A DNA stretch of 48,802 nt. Origin: Labilibaculum sp. Its GTDB lineage: Bacteria; Bacteroidota; Bacteroidia; Bacteroidales; Marinifilaceae. The notes under the pieces were generated by a model. It was given only the letters and a program-made list of their open reading frames with translations. It was not told the DNA's origin and ran no database searches. The DNA lies in contig JAEINT010000025.1 in the NCBI GenBank assembly GCA_016342745.1, forward strand, positions 1 to 48,802, read 5' to 3'. A program made the translations under genes and the position numbers. Position 1 is the stretch's first letter; every line of letters starts with the position of its first letter. Below, in pieces: positions 23,894 through 31,505 of this stretch.

Positions 23894-24426
23894 TGAGAAA
23901 GGTAAAACTATATATCGCCATGAGCTTGAATGGCAAAATAGCTAGAAAAGGTGGAGAGGTAGATTGGCTTGAAGCAATTCCAAACCCTGCACAAACAGAT
24001 TATGGATACGAAGCATTTTACAATTCTATTGATACTACAATCATGGGCAAAAAAACCTATGATCAGATCATGAGTTGGGGAATTGATTTTCCATATGCAG
24101 GAAAAAAGAATTTTGTTTTTACCAGCCAGACAGATGAAAAGAACACGGAACATGTAAGGTTTTTGACGGAAAATCAAGTCGAAACAATTAAGACTCTTAA
24201 GAATCAGGAAGGTAAAGATATTTGGCTAATTGGCGGAGGAAAAATAAATAGTTTGCTTATTGAAGAGAACCTAATTGATGAAATAATTATTTTTGTAATG
24301 CCAATTATCTTGCCAAATGGCATCGCTCTTTTCGATACTTTTCTTACCGATAAAGCAATCAATCTTAAAGCGACCAAGTCTCACTCTTTAGGTGTTGTAG
24401 AGTTAAAATACGAATTGAATCAATAG
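23893..24426 (+). CDS. Dihydrofolate-reductase-family protein (RibD C-terminal-like)
   Basis: A 177-residue protein of the RibD C-terminal/DHFR family. It has KVKLYIAMSLNGKIARKGGEVDW at the N-terminus, GKKTYDQI and IWLIGGGKINSLLI, which bind NADPH in this family. True FolA usually has a different active-site Asp/Glu arrangement, so this is an NADPH-dependent reductase of unknown substrate. It is coupled to the cupin gene by a TAATG overlap. It is the last gene of the pair. Confidence 0.82.
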   Translation: MRKVKLYIAMSLNGKIARKGGEVDWLEAIPNPAQTDYGYEAFYNSIDTTIMGKKTYDQIMSWGIDFPYAGKKNFVFTSQTDEKNTEHVRFLTENQVETIKTLKNQEGKDIWLIGGGKINSLLIEENLIDEIIIFVMPIILPNGIALFDTFLTDKAINLKATKSHSLGVVELKYELNQ

Positions 24427-24546
24427 CTGAACTAAAGGAAAGAATCATCAGTTAGTATAGGCAATTCACCACCATTAAAATTCACCCGAAGCAAAAGGTA
24501 AAATGACTATAAACAAACTTTTTTGCTTCTCATTTGTTTTACTAAT

Positions 24547-25077
24547 ATGATAACACATATTTTACTTGTCCACCTACTGATGAATACAAACACATTGAGC
24601 ATCGCTGAATTCAATTCGAATAGCAAACTTTCTAATTGGCAGATTGTAAACGATGTGGTTATGGGAGGAAGATCAGAATCTGGTTTTTACCTAAATGAAG
24701 AAGGAAACGCTGTTTTCAAAGGCTATGTTTCGCTCGAAAACAATGGTGGATTTTCAATGGTGAAAAATATCTTTCCTACTATCGAGGTAAATGAATTCTC
24801 AAAAATACTTCTTAAAATTAAGGGAGATGGTAAGCGATATCAATTTAGAGTAAAATCAAATTCATCAGAACGTCATTCTTACGTCTCACATTTTTTGACT
24901 TCAGGAGAATGGCAAATAATTGAGATTTCTTTATCGGATCTATATCCTACTTTTAGAGGGCGAAAACTAAGCATTCCAAATTACCCAGGTCAGCTATTAG
25001 AGGAAGTTGCCATATTGATAGGCAACAAAAAAACGGAAAGTTTTAAGCTTGAAATAAAGTGGATATCTCTAAAATAA
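24547..25077 (+). CDS. CIA30-family protein
   Basis: A 176-residue protein of the complex I intermediate-associated protein 30 (CIA30, NADH:ubiquinone oxidoreductase assembly-like) fold. Family blocks are WQIVNDVVMGGRSESGF, GYVSLENNGGFSMVKN, LLKIKGDGKRYQFRVKS and the final LEIKWISLK. Bacterial members have galactose-binding-like folds and unknown roles. The start is uncertain. I use the ATG at 24547, which leaves a short hydrophobic N-terminus. A different frame from ATG 24503 encodes MTINKLFCFSFVLLI and then stops at TGA overlapping this ATG, so the original signal peptide may have been frameshifted. Confidence 0.78.
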   Translation: MITHILLVHLLMNTNTLSIAEFNSNSKLSNWQIVNDVVMGGRSESGFYLNEEGNAVFKGYVSLENNGGFSMVKNIFPTIEVNEFSKILLKIKGDGKRYQFRVKSNSSERHSYVSHFLTSGEWQIIEISLSDLYPTFRGRKLSIPNYPGQLLEEVAILIGNKKTESFKLEIKWISLK

Positions 25078-25081
25078 CCCC

Positions 25082-25702
25082 TTACATTGGCAAGTAAAAA
25101 TAGATACCCAAGCCATTTGTGAATATGATATTTCCATACAGAGAATGCTCCAAAAACACTGCGTTTAAAGATTTATTGCGAAGATAGGTGTAAGAAAAAA
25201 TTAGACTGCCAATAAAGGTAAATATTAAGGCCAGCCAATTTCTAAAAATAATGTGTGCCAGAGCAAAACAAATCGCATTGATCAGTAACATTACCAAAGG
25301 GTTCGAAAACAGGCTTTTATAGCGATGAAAAAAGAAAGCTCGAAATATAAACTCTTGTGTGTAGGCTGACCAAATTGGATAGCTAAGAATTACCGTGAGC
25401 CAAATCCAAAAATTATTTCTTGGCAAATGGAAAAATACATCTGCTCTGAAAACATAAACCCAAAGTGAACTTACGATTAGAAGTGCAAAGCCTTTAAATA
25501 AAAACTCTTGCCAAGGATAATCACGCTTAATCTTGAGAATATTACGATCGAAATTTTTGTCTTTATAGATTATAAACAGACAATAGATAAATACTAGAAC
25601 CAGAGGAATAGCCTTATGTACTGGTATCAGCTCGTAAAAATACAAGACTGGAATTACCAGAAACATGAAAATCATTTCTATCCACAGGTACAGTTTCTTC
25701 AT
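25082..25702 (-). CDS. CPBP-family intramembrane protease-like protein
   Basis: A 206-residue membrane protein with about six helices. The C-terminal half shows the CAAX-protease/bacteriocin-processing (CPBP) pattern. Motif one is QEFIFRAFFFHRY, motif two FALAHIIF and motif three HSLYGN. The usual EExxxR has become QExxxR, so one metal-site Glu is replaced by Gln and activity may be lost or altered. I chose ATG 25702 rather than the TTG at 25714. It converges with the CIA30 gene, 4 bp from its end. Its own upstream region (to 25916) contains no other gene. Confidence 0.7.
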   Translation of the reverse strand: MKKLYLWIEMIFMFLVIPVLYFYELIPVHKAIPLVLVFIYCLFIIYKDKNFDRNILKIKRDYPWQEFLFKGFALLIVSSLWVYVFRADVFFHLPRNNFWIWLTVILSYPIWSAYTQEFIFRAFFFHRYKSLFSNPLVMLLINAICFALAHIIFRNWLALIFTFIGSLIFSYTYLRNKSLNAVFLEHSLYGNIIFTNGLGIYFYLPM

Positions 25703-25916
25703 CTTAAAATCCAATAAAAAAGAGAAATCATTATAGAATTCGATAATAAGGAAGGAAATCCTTATTAAGACTCGTTCTATTTAATTTACAATATTTAGAT
25801 GGATTTTGTTTCAAAAAAACAGGTATTATTTAGGAATGAAGCTTTTTTGATGATAAACGAATAAACTCTTTTAATAATGGCTCTAAAAACAGGGTAAACA
25901 ACATGATTTAAATGAT

Positions 25917-26393
25917 TTAAGTTCTCATGTTAACAACAAAATCATCAATTGCAGTAAAATTAATTTCCGATTGACTTTCTTTTACACCAACAATTTTGCG
26001 AACAATTATTTTTTCAATCCAATTCATTTCCGAAAAAAGAAATTCTCCACCTGTAATAGCTGTTGCCTTTGCATGTTTTATCAAGCTCTCTGGAAAAGCT
26101 GTTTCGAATTGTTTTAAGGCAGAATCTCCTTTATACATGCACGAGAGGAACAAACCAATTTCTTTTTGAAGTAATAGATCTAAATTGAGCTTACAAAAAG
26201 CTTGAATTTTTTTTTGAATAGCTCCTGCATGTATAGATCCTCCGATAACAATTCTATCAAATTCCTCCAAATTAGGAAGAGCTGTTGTTTTGAGATTAAT
26301 TAAAAGGAATTCTTCTCCCAACAAATTTTGCATTCGCTGAGCCACTTTTTCTGTGGTACCATGTTTCGACTGATAAACAATAAGTCCCTTCAT
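25917..26393 (-). CDS. Flavodoxin-domain protein, HemG-like
   Basis: A 158-residue flavodoxin-like protein resembling HemG-type protoporphyrinogen oxidase. The FMN phosphate loop is YQSKHGTTEKVA near residue 7. The second loop has IGGSIHAGAIQKKI and the third LFLSCMYKGD. HemG would oxidise protoporphyrinogen IX at the membrane using menaquinone, which would suit an anaerobe. A general electron-transfer or flavoprotein role remains possible. It is 9 bp downstream of a small membrane protein gene and probably shares its promoter at 26791-26820. Confidence 0.78.
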   Translation of the reverse strand: MKGLIVYQSKHGTTEKVAQRMQNLLGEEFLLINLKTTALPNLEEFDRIVIGGSIHAGAIQKKIQAFCKLNLDLLLQKEIGLFLSCMYKGDSALKQFETAFPESLIKHAKATAITGGEFLFSEMNWIEKIIVRKIVGVKESQSEINFTAIDDFVVNMRT

Positions 26394-26402
26394 TCCAAAT
26401 CA

Positions 26403-26765
26403 TTAAGAAGCTTTACGTTGTGCTTTTCTCGCTGCAATAATCAACAAATAACCAGCAATTACTGGACCGTAAGAAACAATGTAATATCCTTTTACATCAA
26501 TCCATTGAAAATAAGTTCCCAGTGTAATTACACCACCAATAATCATTAAAGCCCATCCAATTAAACGCATCTCTCGTGCTTTTAATTTACCAGGCTTTTT
26601 AATATCTCCGTTCAATATTCGATTGTCAATTTCACGAACAACATTTTTGATCATTTCCTCTTCAACATTCTTATCGGCTAGTTCTTTTCTAATTTGTGAA
26701 AAATCCATGCCTTCTATTTTTTTCTGGTGATAGGAATCAACCAAGCTTTTAAAATCTTTTTCCAT
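26403..26765 (-). CDS. Small protein with two membrane helices
   Basis: A 120-residue protein. The N-terminal half is helical and charged (KSLVDSYHQKKIEGMDFSQIRKELADK...), followed by two membrane segments (LIGWALMIIGGVITLGTYF, YYIVSYGPVIAGYLLIIAA) and a basic tail. It has no family I recognise. It is first in a two-gene transcript with the flavodoxin. A clear promoter precedes it. Confidence 0.6.
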   Translation of the reverse strand: MEKDFKSLVDSYHQKKIEGMDFSQIRKELADKNVEEEMIKNVVREIDNRILNGDIKKPGKLKAREMRLIGWALMIIGGVITLGTYFQWIDVKGYYIVSYGPVIAGYLLIIAARKAQRKAS

Positions 26766-26790
26766 AATTCTTAAAGTCCAATTATAAAAA

Positions 26791-26820
26791 CAAATTTACT
26801 TACAAAATCTTGTATACAAA
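26791..26820 (-). promoter_or_regulatory. Promoter of the small membrane protein/flavodoxin pair
   Basis: On the minus strand TTTG (26820-26817), 18 bp, TAAATTTG (26798-26791). The start codon is 25 bp downstream. The -33 box touches the foot of the folD terminator. Confidence 0.6.
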
Positions 26821-26848
26821 AACAGGCTCCTTAAAAAGAAGCCTGTTT
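26818..26848 (-). terminator. folD terminator
   Basis: AAACAGGCT (26820-26828) pairs with AGCCTGTTT (26840-26848), followed on the minus strand by TTTTTG. It lies 24 bp after the folD stop. Confidence 0.8.
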
Positions 26849-26871
26849 AATTATCTTATTAAAAATAAAAT

Positions 26872-27753
26872 CTAATTATAGATCTCTTTTTTAGCTGCTA
26901 ATAATGTATTCTGCAATAAAGAAACAATGGTCATAGGTCCTACTCCACCAGGAACAGGTGTAATGAATGAAGCCTTAGGAGCAACCTCATCGAATTTTAC
27001 ATCACCTAATAATTTCCATCCTGATTTTGTTTTGTCTGATTTTACACGATGAATTCCTACATCGATAATCACAGCTCCTTCTTTCACCATATCGCCAGTT
27101 AAAAACTCTTTCATACCAAGAGCAACAATAACGATATCTGCTTGACGAGTAATCTCACCAATGTTCTTTGTTCTACTATGGCAAAGAGTTACTGTACAAT
27201 CACCATAAGCAGCCTTACGCGACATTAAAACACTCATTGGTGTACCAACAATATTACTTCTTCCAATAACAACACAGTTCTTCCCTGATGTTTCAACTTT
27301 ATAACGCTTTAACAACTCAACAATTCCTGCTGGTGTGGCTGGCAGATAAGTTGGCAAACTTGCTACCATCTTACCAACATTCATTGGGTGAAATCCATCA
27401 ACATCTTTTTCAGGACGAATGGTTTCTATCACTTTTGTTTCTGATATATGTTTAGGCAGTGGCAACTGGACAATTAATCCATCAATATCCTCGTTGTCAT
27501 TTACCTTTTTAATTTCGGCAAGCAATTCTTCTTCGGTAATATCTTCTTCGAAACGAAACTCTGAAGATTTGAATCCTACCATATGACAAGCTTTTACTTT
27601 TGCAGCCACATAGGTTTCACTCGCACCATCGTGTCCAACAATCATAGCAGCTAAATGTGGCGTTTTTCCACCAGCTTGTTTGATTTTTTCCACTTCGGCA
27701 GCAATTTCTAGCTTTACCTCATTTGAGATTTTTTTTCCGTCGATTAATTCCAT
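26872..27753 (-). CDS. folD: Methylenetetrahydrofolate dehydrogenase/cyclohydrolase
   Basis: A 293-residue bifunctional enzyme of one-carbon metabolism. It interconverts methylene-, methenyl- and 10-formyl-tetrahydrofolate. The signature blocks are [33 protein letters not shown] and a C-terminal [11 protein letters not shown] chose ATG 27753, which begins [10 protein letters not shown], rather than the longer frame from 27804. It follows ffh by 67 bp on the same strand, with a hairpin terminator between, and ends at a strong terminator. It may be linked to the corrinoid methyl-transfer genes only through shared folate one-carbon pools, not by position. Confidence 0.96.
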   Translation of the reverse strand: MELIDGKKISNEVKLEIAAEVEKIKQAGGKTPHLAAMIVGHDGASETYVAAKVKACHMVGFKSSEFRFEEDITEEELLAEIKKVNDNEDIDGLIVQLPLPKHISETKVIETIRPEKDVDGFHPMNVGKMVASLPTYLPATPAGIVELLKRYKVETSGKNCVVIGRSNIVGTPMSVLMSRKAAYGDCTVTLCHSRTKNIGEITRQADIVIVALGMKEFLTGDMVKEGAVIIDVGIHRVKSDKTKSGWKLLGDVKFDEVAPKASFITPVPGGVGPMTIVSLLQNTLLAAKKEIYN

Positions 27754-27771
27754 GGTCGTATCGTTTGCTAT

Positions 27772-27806
27772 TATAAAAAAATGCCTGTCCACAAGAACAA
27801 GCATTT
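27772..27806 (-). terminator. ffh terminator
   Basis: AAATGCCTGT (27779-27788) pairs with ACAAGCATTT (27797-27806) with one C.A mismatch. Read on the minus strand it is followed by TTTTTTTA, a strong U-tract. folD has no other obvious promoter, so read-through is likely. Confidence 0.7.
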
Positions 27807-27820
27807 CTATTTATTAGTTA

Positions 27821-29152
27821 TTATTTTCGGCCGCCCATATTTCCCATCATTCGGGACATATTTCCACCTTTAGACATCATTTTCATCAACTTACGTGTTT
27901 CATCGAATTGTTTTATCAATCGATTCACATCTTGAATAGTAGATCCGCTACCATCGGCGATTCTCTTTCTTCTTGATCCATTAATCAATTTTGGATCATC
28001 TCTTTCTGCTGGAGTCATCGAAAAGATAATCGCTTCAACACCTTTAAAGGCATCATCATCGATATCAATATTTTTCAAAGCTTTTCCAACACCAGGAATC
28101 ATTGAAGCCAAATCTTTCAAATTACCCATCTTCTTAATCTGAGAGATTTGAGATAAGAAATCATTAAAATTAAACTGATTCTTAGCAATTTTCTTCTGTA
28201 GCTTCTTAGCCTCGTCAGCATCGAATTGTTCTTGAGCACGTTCTACAAGCGATACAATATCACCCATACCCAAAATACGATCAGCCATACGACTAGGATG
28301 GAAAACATCAAGTGCTTCCATTTTCTCTCCTGTACCTACGAATTTAATTGGCTTATCAACAATTGAACGAATAGATAAAGCAGCTCCACCACGAGTATCA
28401 CCATCTAACTTCGTCAATACAACACCATCAAAATTCAAACGATCGTTGAATTCTTTCGCTGTATTAACCGCATCCTGTCCTGTCATTGAATCGACAACGA
28501 ACAAAATTTCAGAAGGAGTAATCGCTTTCTTAACGGCTTCAATCTCTTTCATCATCGTTTCATCGATCGCTAAACGACCTGCAGTATCGACAATTACTAA
28601 ATCGTGACCTTTTGCTTTAGCCTCCTTAATAGCAGCCTTGGCAATTTTCACCGGGTTTTTATCTTCAAAATCTGCGTAAACAGGAACTCCGATTTGCTCT
28701 CCAAGCACTTTCAACTGATCGATTGCAGCAGGACGATATACATCACAAGCAACCAACAGAGGATTTTTAGAACGTTTTGTCTTCAGAAGATTTGCTAGTT
28801 TTCCTGAGAAGGTCGTTTTACCCGAACCTTGCAAACCAGCAATTAATATTACGGCAGGATTACCATCAGTATTTATATCAACCTGAGTACCACCCATTAA
28901 ATCAGCCAACTCGTCATGAACGATTTTCACCATTAACTGGTTTGGCTTTAAGGCGGTCAATACATTCTGTCCTAATGCTTTTTCTTTTACTGTATTGGTA
29001 AAGGACTTGGCAATTTTAAAGTTAACATCGGCATCCAAAAGGGCACGTCTCACATCTTTCAATGTCTCAGCAACATTGATTTCAGTAATTTTTCCTTGCC
29101 CCTTTAATATTTGGAAGGATCGCTCAAGTCTTTCGTTAAGATTTTCAAACAT
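27821..29152 (-). CDS. ffh: Signal recognition particle protein
   Basis: A 443-residue SRP54 protein, which targets signal-bearing nascent chains to the inner membrane. The N domain (LNERLERSFQILKGQGKI) is followed by the GTPase G domain with GLQGSGKTTFSGKLA (P-loop), DVYRPAAIDQL, VDTAGRLA and LDGDTRGGAALS. The C-terminal M domain is methionine-rich (MKMMSKGGNMSRMMGNMGG) and binds the 4.5S RNA and the signal peptide. Length and domain order are normal. A -7-like box (TAATTTTG) lies about 26 bp upstream. Confidence 0.97.
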   Translation of the reverse strand: MFENLNERLERSFQILKGQGKITEINVAETLKDVRRALLDADVNFKIAKSFTNTVKEKALGQNVLTALKPNQLMVKIVHDELADLMGGTQVDINTDGNPAVILIAGLQGSGKTTFSGKLANLLKTKRSKNPLLVACDVYRPAAIDQLKVLGEQIGVPVYADFEDKNPVKIAKAAIKEAKAKGHDLVIVDTAGRLAIDETMMKEIEAVKKAITPSEILFVVDSMTGQDAVNTAKEFNDRLNFDGVVLTKLDGDTRGGAALSIRSIVDKPIKFVGTGEKMEALDVFHPSRMADRILGMGDIVSLVERAQEQFDADEAKKLQKKIAKNQFNFNDFLSQISQIKKMGNLKDLASMIPGVGKALKNIDIDDDAFKGVEAIIFSMTPAERDDPKLINGSRRKRIADGSGSTIQDVNRLIKQFDETRKLMKMMSKGGNMSRMMGNMGGRK

Positions 29153-29177
29153 TATTATCCAGATTTATATTTCACTG

Positions 29178-29185
29178 CAAAATTA
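29178..29185 (-). promoter_or_regulatory. Putative ffh -7 box
   Basis: On the minus strand TAATTTTG matches TAnnTTTG, 26 bp before the ffh ATG. The -33 region is only weakly like TTTG. Confidence 0.45.
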
Positions 29186-29284
29186 AAAAAATCTGCTTAG
29201 TGATAAAGGGTATATAACAGAAATGTCAATTATTTTATCAAAAATCCTATAATTCTGATAAATCAAACATTTTCAGTCTATAAA

Positions 29285-29315
29285 AAGAGCGGATTTCAAT
29301 TTAAAACCCGCTCTT
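29285..29315 (-). terminator. argS terminator
   Basis: AAGAGCGG (29285-29292) pairs with CCGCTCTT (29308-29315). On the minus strand it follows the argS stop by about 20 bp and is followed by TTTTTATA. Confidence 0.8.
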
Positions 29316-29336
29316 CAAATTATTAATAAATATATC

Positions 29337-31130
29337 TTACATTCTTTCAGGAACGCCAATTCCTAAAAGATCCATACCACTTTTAATGATTTGTGCCACT
29401 TGCTTTGATAACACTAATCGGAAAGCTCTTAACTCAACATTCTCCTCTTTTGCAATTGGAAAATCGTGATAGAACTGATTGTACTCCTTCACTAATTCGT
29501 ATACGTAGTTCGCAATTTGAGCTGGACTTGTTGCGTCACCAGCTTCTTTAATCACCACAGGATAATTAGCAATTACCTGAATCAGGTTAGATTCTTTTTC
29601 CGAAATAGAAAGGTCTGTAACCGCTAATTCTGGCACTTCAATTCCTGCATCAATTGCTTTTTTCAATACCGACTGAATACGAGCATATGTGTATTGAATA
29701 AATGGGCCTGTATTTCCATTAAAATCAATTGAATCTTTCGGGTTGAACATCATATTCTTTTTAGGATCAACCTTAAGAATAAAATATTTTAATGCTCCCA
29801 TCGCAACCTTGTTGTAAACATCTTCAGCCTCTTCGTTAGAATAACCTTGAAGTTTACCCAATTCATTTGATGTATCACGAGCTGTATTCACCATCTCATC
29901 CATCAATTCATCAGCATCAACAACAGTTCCTTCACGGGATTTCATTTTCCCTTCTGGTAATTCAACCATTCCGTAAGAAAGGTGTTGAATTTTATTGCTC
30001 CATTCGTATCCTAGTTTTCCTAAAACTAAAGACAATACCTGAAAGTGATAGTTTTGCTCATTACCTACAACATAGATATGTTCATCTATATTAAACTCAT
30101 TGAAACGCTCATAAGCAGTTCCAATATCCTGTGTCATGTATACTGACGTTCCATCATCACGAAGTAATAATTTGTGGTCCAAGCCGTCAGCCTCTAAGTT
30201 TGCCCAAACAGAACCAGTATCTTTCTTGTAAAGAACACCTTCTTCTAATCCTCTTTCAACAATTGCTTTTCCTTGCTTATACGTTTCTGATTCGAAATAA
30301 ACTTTATCGAAATCTACACCCATTTTTTTATAGGTAACATCGAATCCAGCCAAAACCCAATCGTTCATCTTACGCCATAAAGCAACAACTTCCTCATCAT
30401 TAGCTTCCCATTTCACTAACATGTCCTGAGCCTCAACCAATAAAGGAGCCTTCTTTTTGGCTTCATCAGCATCCATTCCATTGGCTACTAATGTTTCGAT
30501 TTCTTTTTTATATTCCTGATCGAATTTCACATAGTATTTCCCAACTAAATGATCTCCTTTCAATCCTGTAGATTCTGGCGTTTCACCTTCGCCAAAACGC
30601 AACCATGCAAGCATCGATTTGCAAATATGAATACCACGATCGTTAACCAAATTTACTTTGATTACTTCGTACCCATTTGCTTTTAGTAACTGAGCTACCG
30701 AATAACCCAATAAGTTGTTTCTGATATGTCCTAAGTGAAGCGGCTTATTTGTATTTGGTGATGAATATTCAATCATCACTTTCTTAGCACCTGCTTCTAA
30801 TTTTTTGAACCCATAATTTTCTGCTTTTAAGGCTGAATTTAAAACGGAAATCCAATATGAATTATCAATAACTAAATTCAAAAATCCTTTAACAACGTTA
30901 AAGCCTGTAACCGACTCAATGTTTTCGGTTAAAAATGCACCAAGATCGTTAGCAGTAACTTCAGGCGATTTTTTTGAAAAGCGCAAAAAAGGAAATACAA
31001 CAACTGTTAAATCACCTTCAAATTCGCGTCTTGTTTTTTGAATTTGAACTGTTTTATCATCAATTTCTTGGCCATAACAACTATTTATAGCCTCTACTAC
31101 CTTACCCTTAATAATGCTTTCAATATTCAT
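29337..31130 (-). CDS. argS: Arginyl-tRNA synthetase
   Basis: A 597-residue class I aminoacyl-tRNA synthetase that charges tRNA-Arg. The HIGH signature is HLGH in SSPNTNKPLHLGHIRNN (about residue 130). The KMSKS-like loop is GKMKSREG. The N-terminal Add1 region (VQIQKTRREFEGDLTVVVFPF) and the C-terminal DALR anticodon-binding domain (FNGNTGPFIQYTYARIQSVLKKA) are both present and full length. ATG at 31130. It has its own terminator and a likely promoter at 31259-31266. Confidence 0.97.
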   Translation of the reverse strand: MNIESIIKGKVVEAINSCYGQEIDDKTVQIQKTRREFEGDLTVVVFPFLRFSKKSPEVTANDLGAFLTENIESVTGFNVVKGFLNLVIDNSYWISVLNSALKAENYGFKKLEAGAKKVMIEYSSPNTNKPLHLGHIRNNLLGYSVAQLLKANGYEVIKVNLVNDRGIHICKSMLAWLRFGEGETPESTGLKGDHLVGKYYVKFDQEYKKEIETLVANGMDADEAKKKAPLLVEAQDMLVKWEANDEEVVALWRKMNDWVLAGFDVTYKKMGVDFDKVYFESETYKQGKAIVERGLEEGVLYKKDTGSVWANLEADGLDHKLLLRDDGTSVYMTQDIGTAYERFNEFNIDEHIYVVGNEQNYHFQVLSLVLGKLGYEWSNKIQHLSYGMVELPEGKMKSREGTVVDADELMDEMVNTARDTSNELGKLQGYSNEEAEDVYNKVAMGALKYFILKVDPKKNMMFNPKDSIDFNGNTGPFIQYTYARIQSVLKKAIDAGIEVPELAVTDLSISEKESNLIQVIANYPVVIKEAGDATSPAQIANYVYELVKEYNQFYHDFPIAKEENVELRAFRLVLSKQVAQIIKSGMDLLGIGVPERM

Positions 31131-31258
31131 CTGAAAATTCTTTATTTCGAATTCAATTATTTACCAGTTAAATTGTAATAAGTCATCCGTACAGTTCATT
31201 TAAACTTGACGTATTCTAACTCATTTTAAGCAAAAAGCCCTATTACAATCGGAATGCG

Positions 31259-31266
31259 CAAAGATA
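31259..31266 (-). promoter_or_regulatory. Putative argS -7 box
   Basis: On the minus strand TATCTTTG, preceded on the plus strand by GCG, fits the strong Bacteroidota -7 form. The leader to ATG would be about 120 nt. The 375-bp gap between argS and the hybrid kinase holds this and the promoter at 31383; I see no other feature there. Confidence 0.5.
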
Positions 31267-31382
31267 ATACGAATAAAATAAATAGCTGCCTACATTTAGA
31301 AAAAAGTCATTCGTAACCATACAAGCGGAATCCCTCAAATTACCAACTATATTTAACATCCGATTAAGGTACATTCCTTATC

Positions 31383-31413
31383 TTTGGAACTATTGCAAGG
31401 ATTTATACTTTTG
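31383..31413 (+). promoter_or_regulatory. Promoter of the TPR hybrid kinase
   Basis: TTTG (31383-31386), 19 bp, TACTTTTG (31406-31413): an exact match to the Bacteroidota housekeeping promoter pattern, 92 bp before the ATG. Confidence 0.7.
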
Positions 31414-31505
31414 TCAAACTGCTTTATTTAAGTATTGAATATTTTATCAGTAACAACAAAAGCACTTTTTTTAAGTTAATACTGAAACGCCCAAGCCCTA
31501 AAAGA

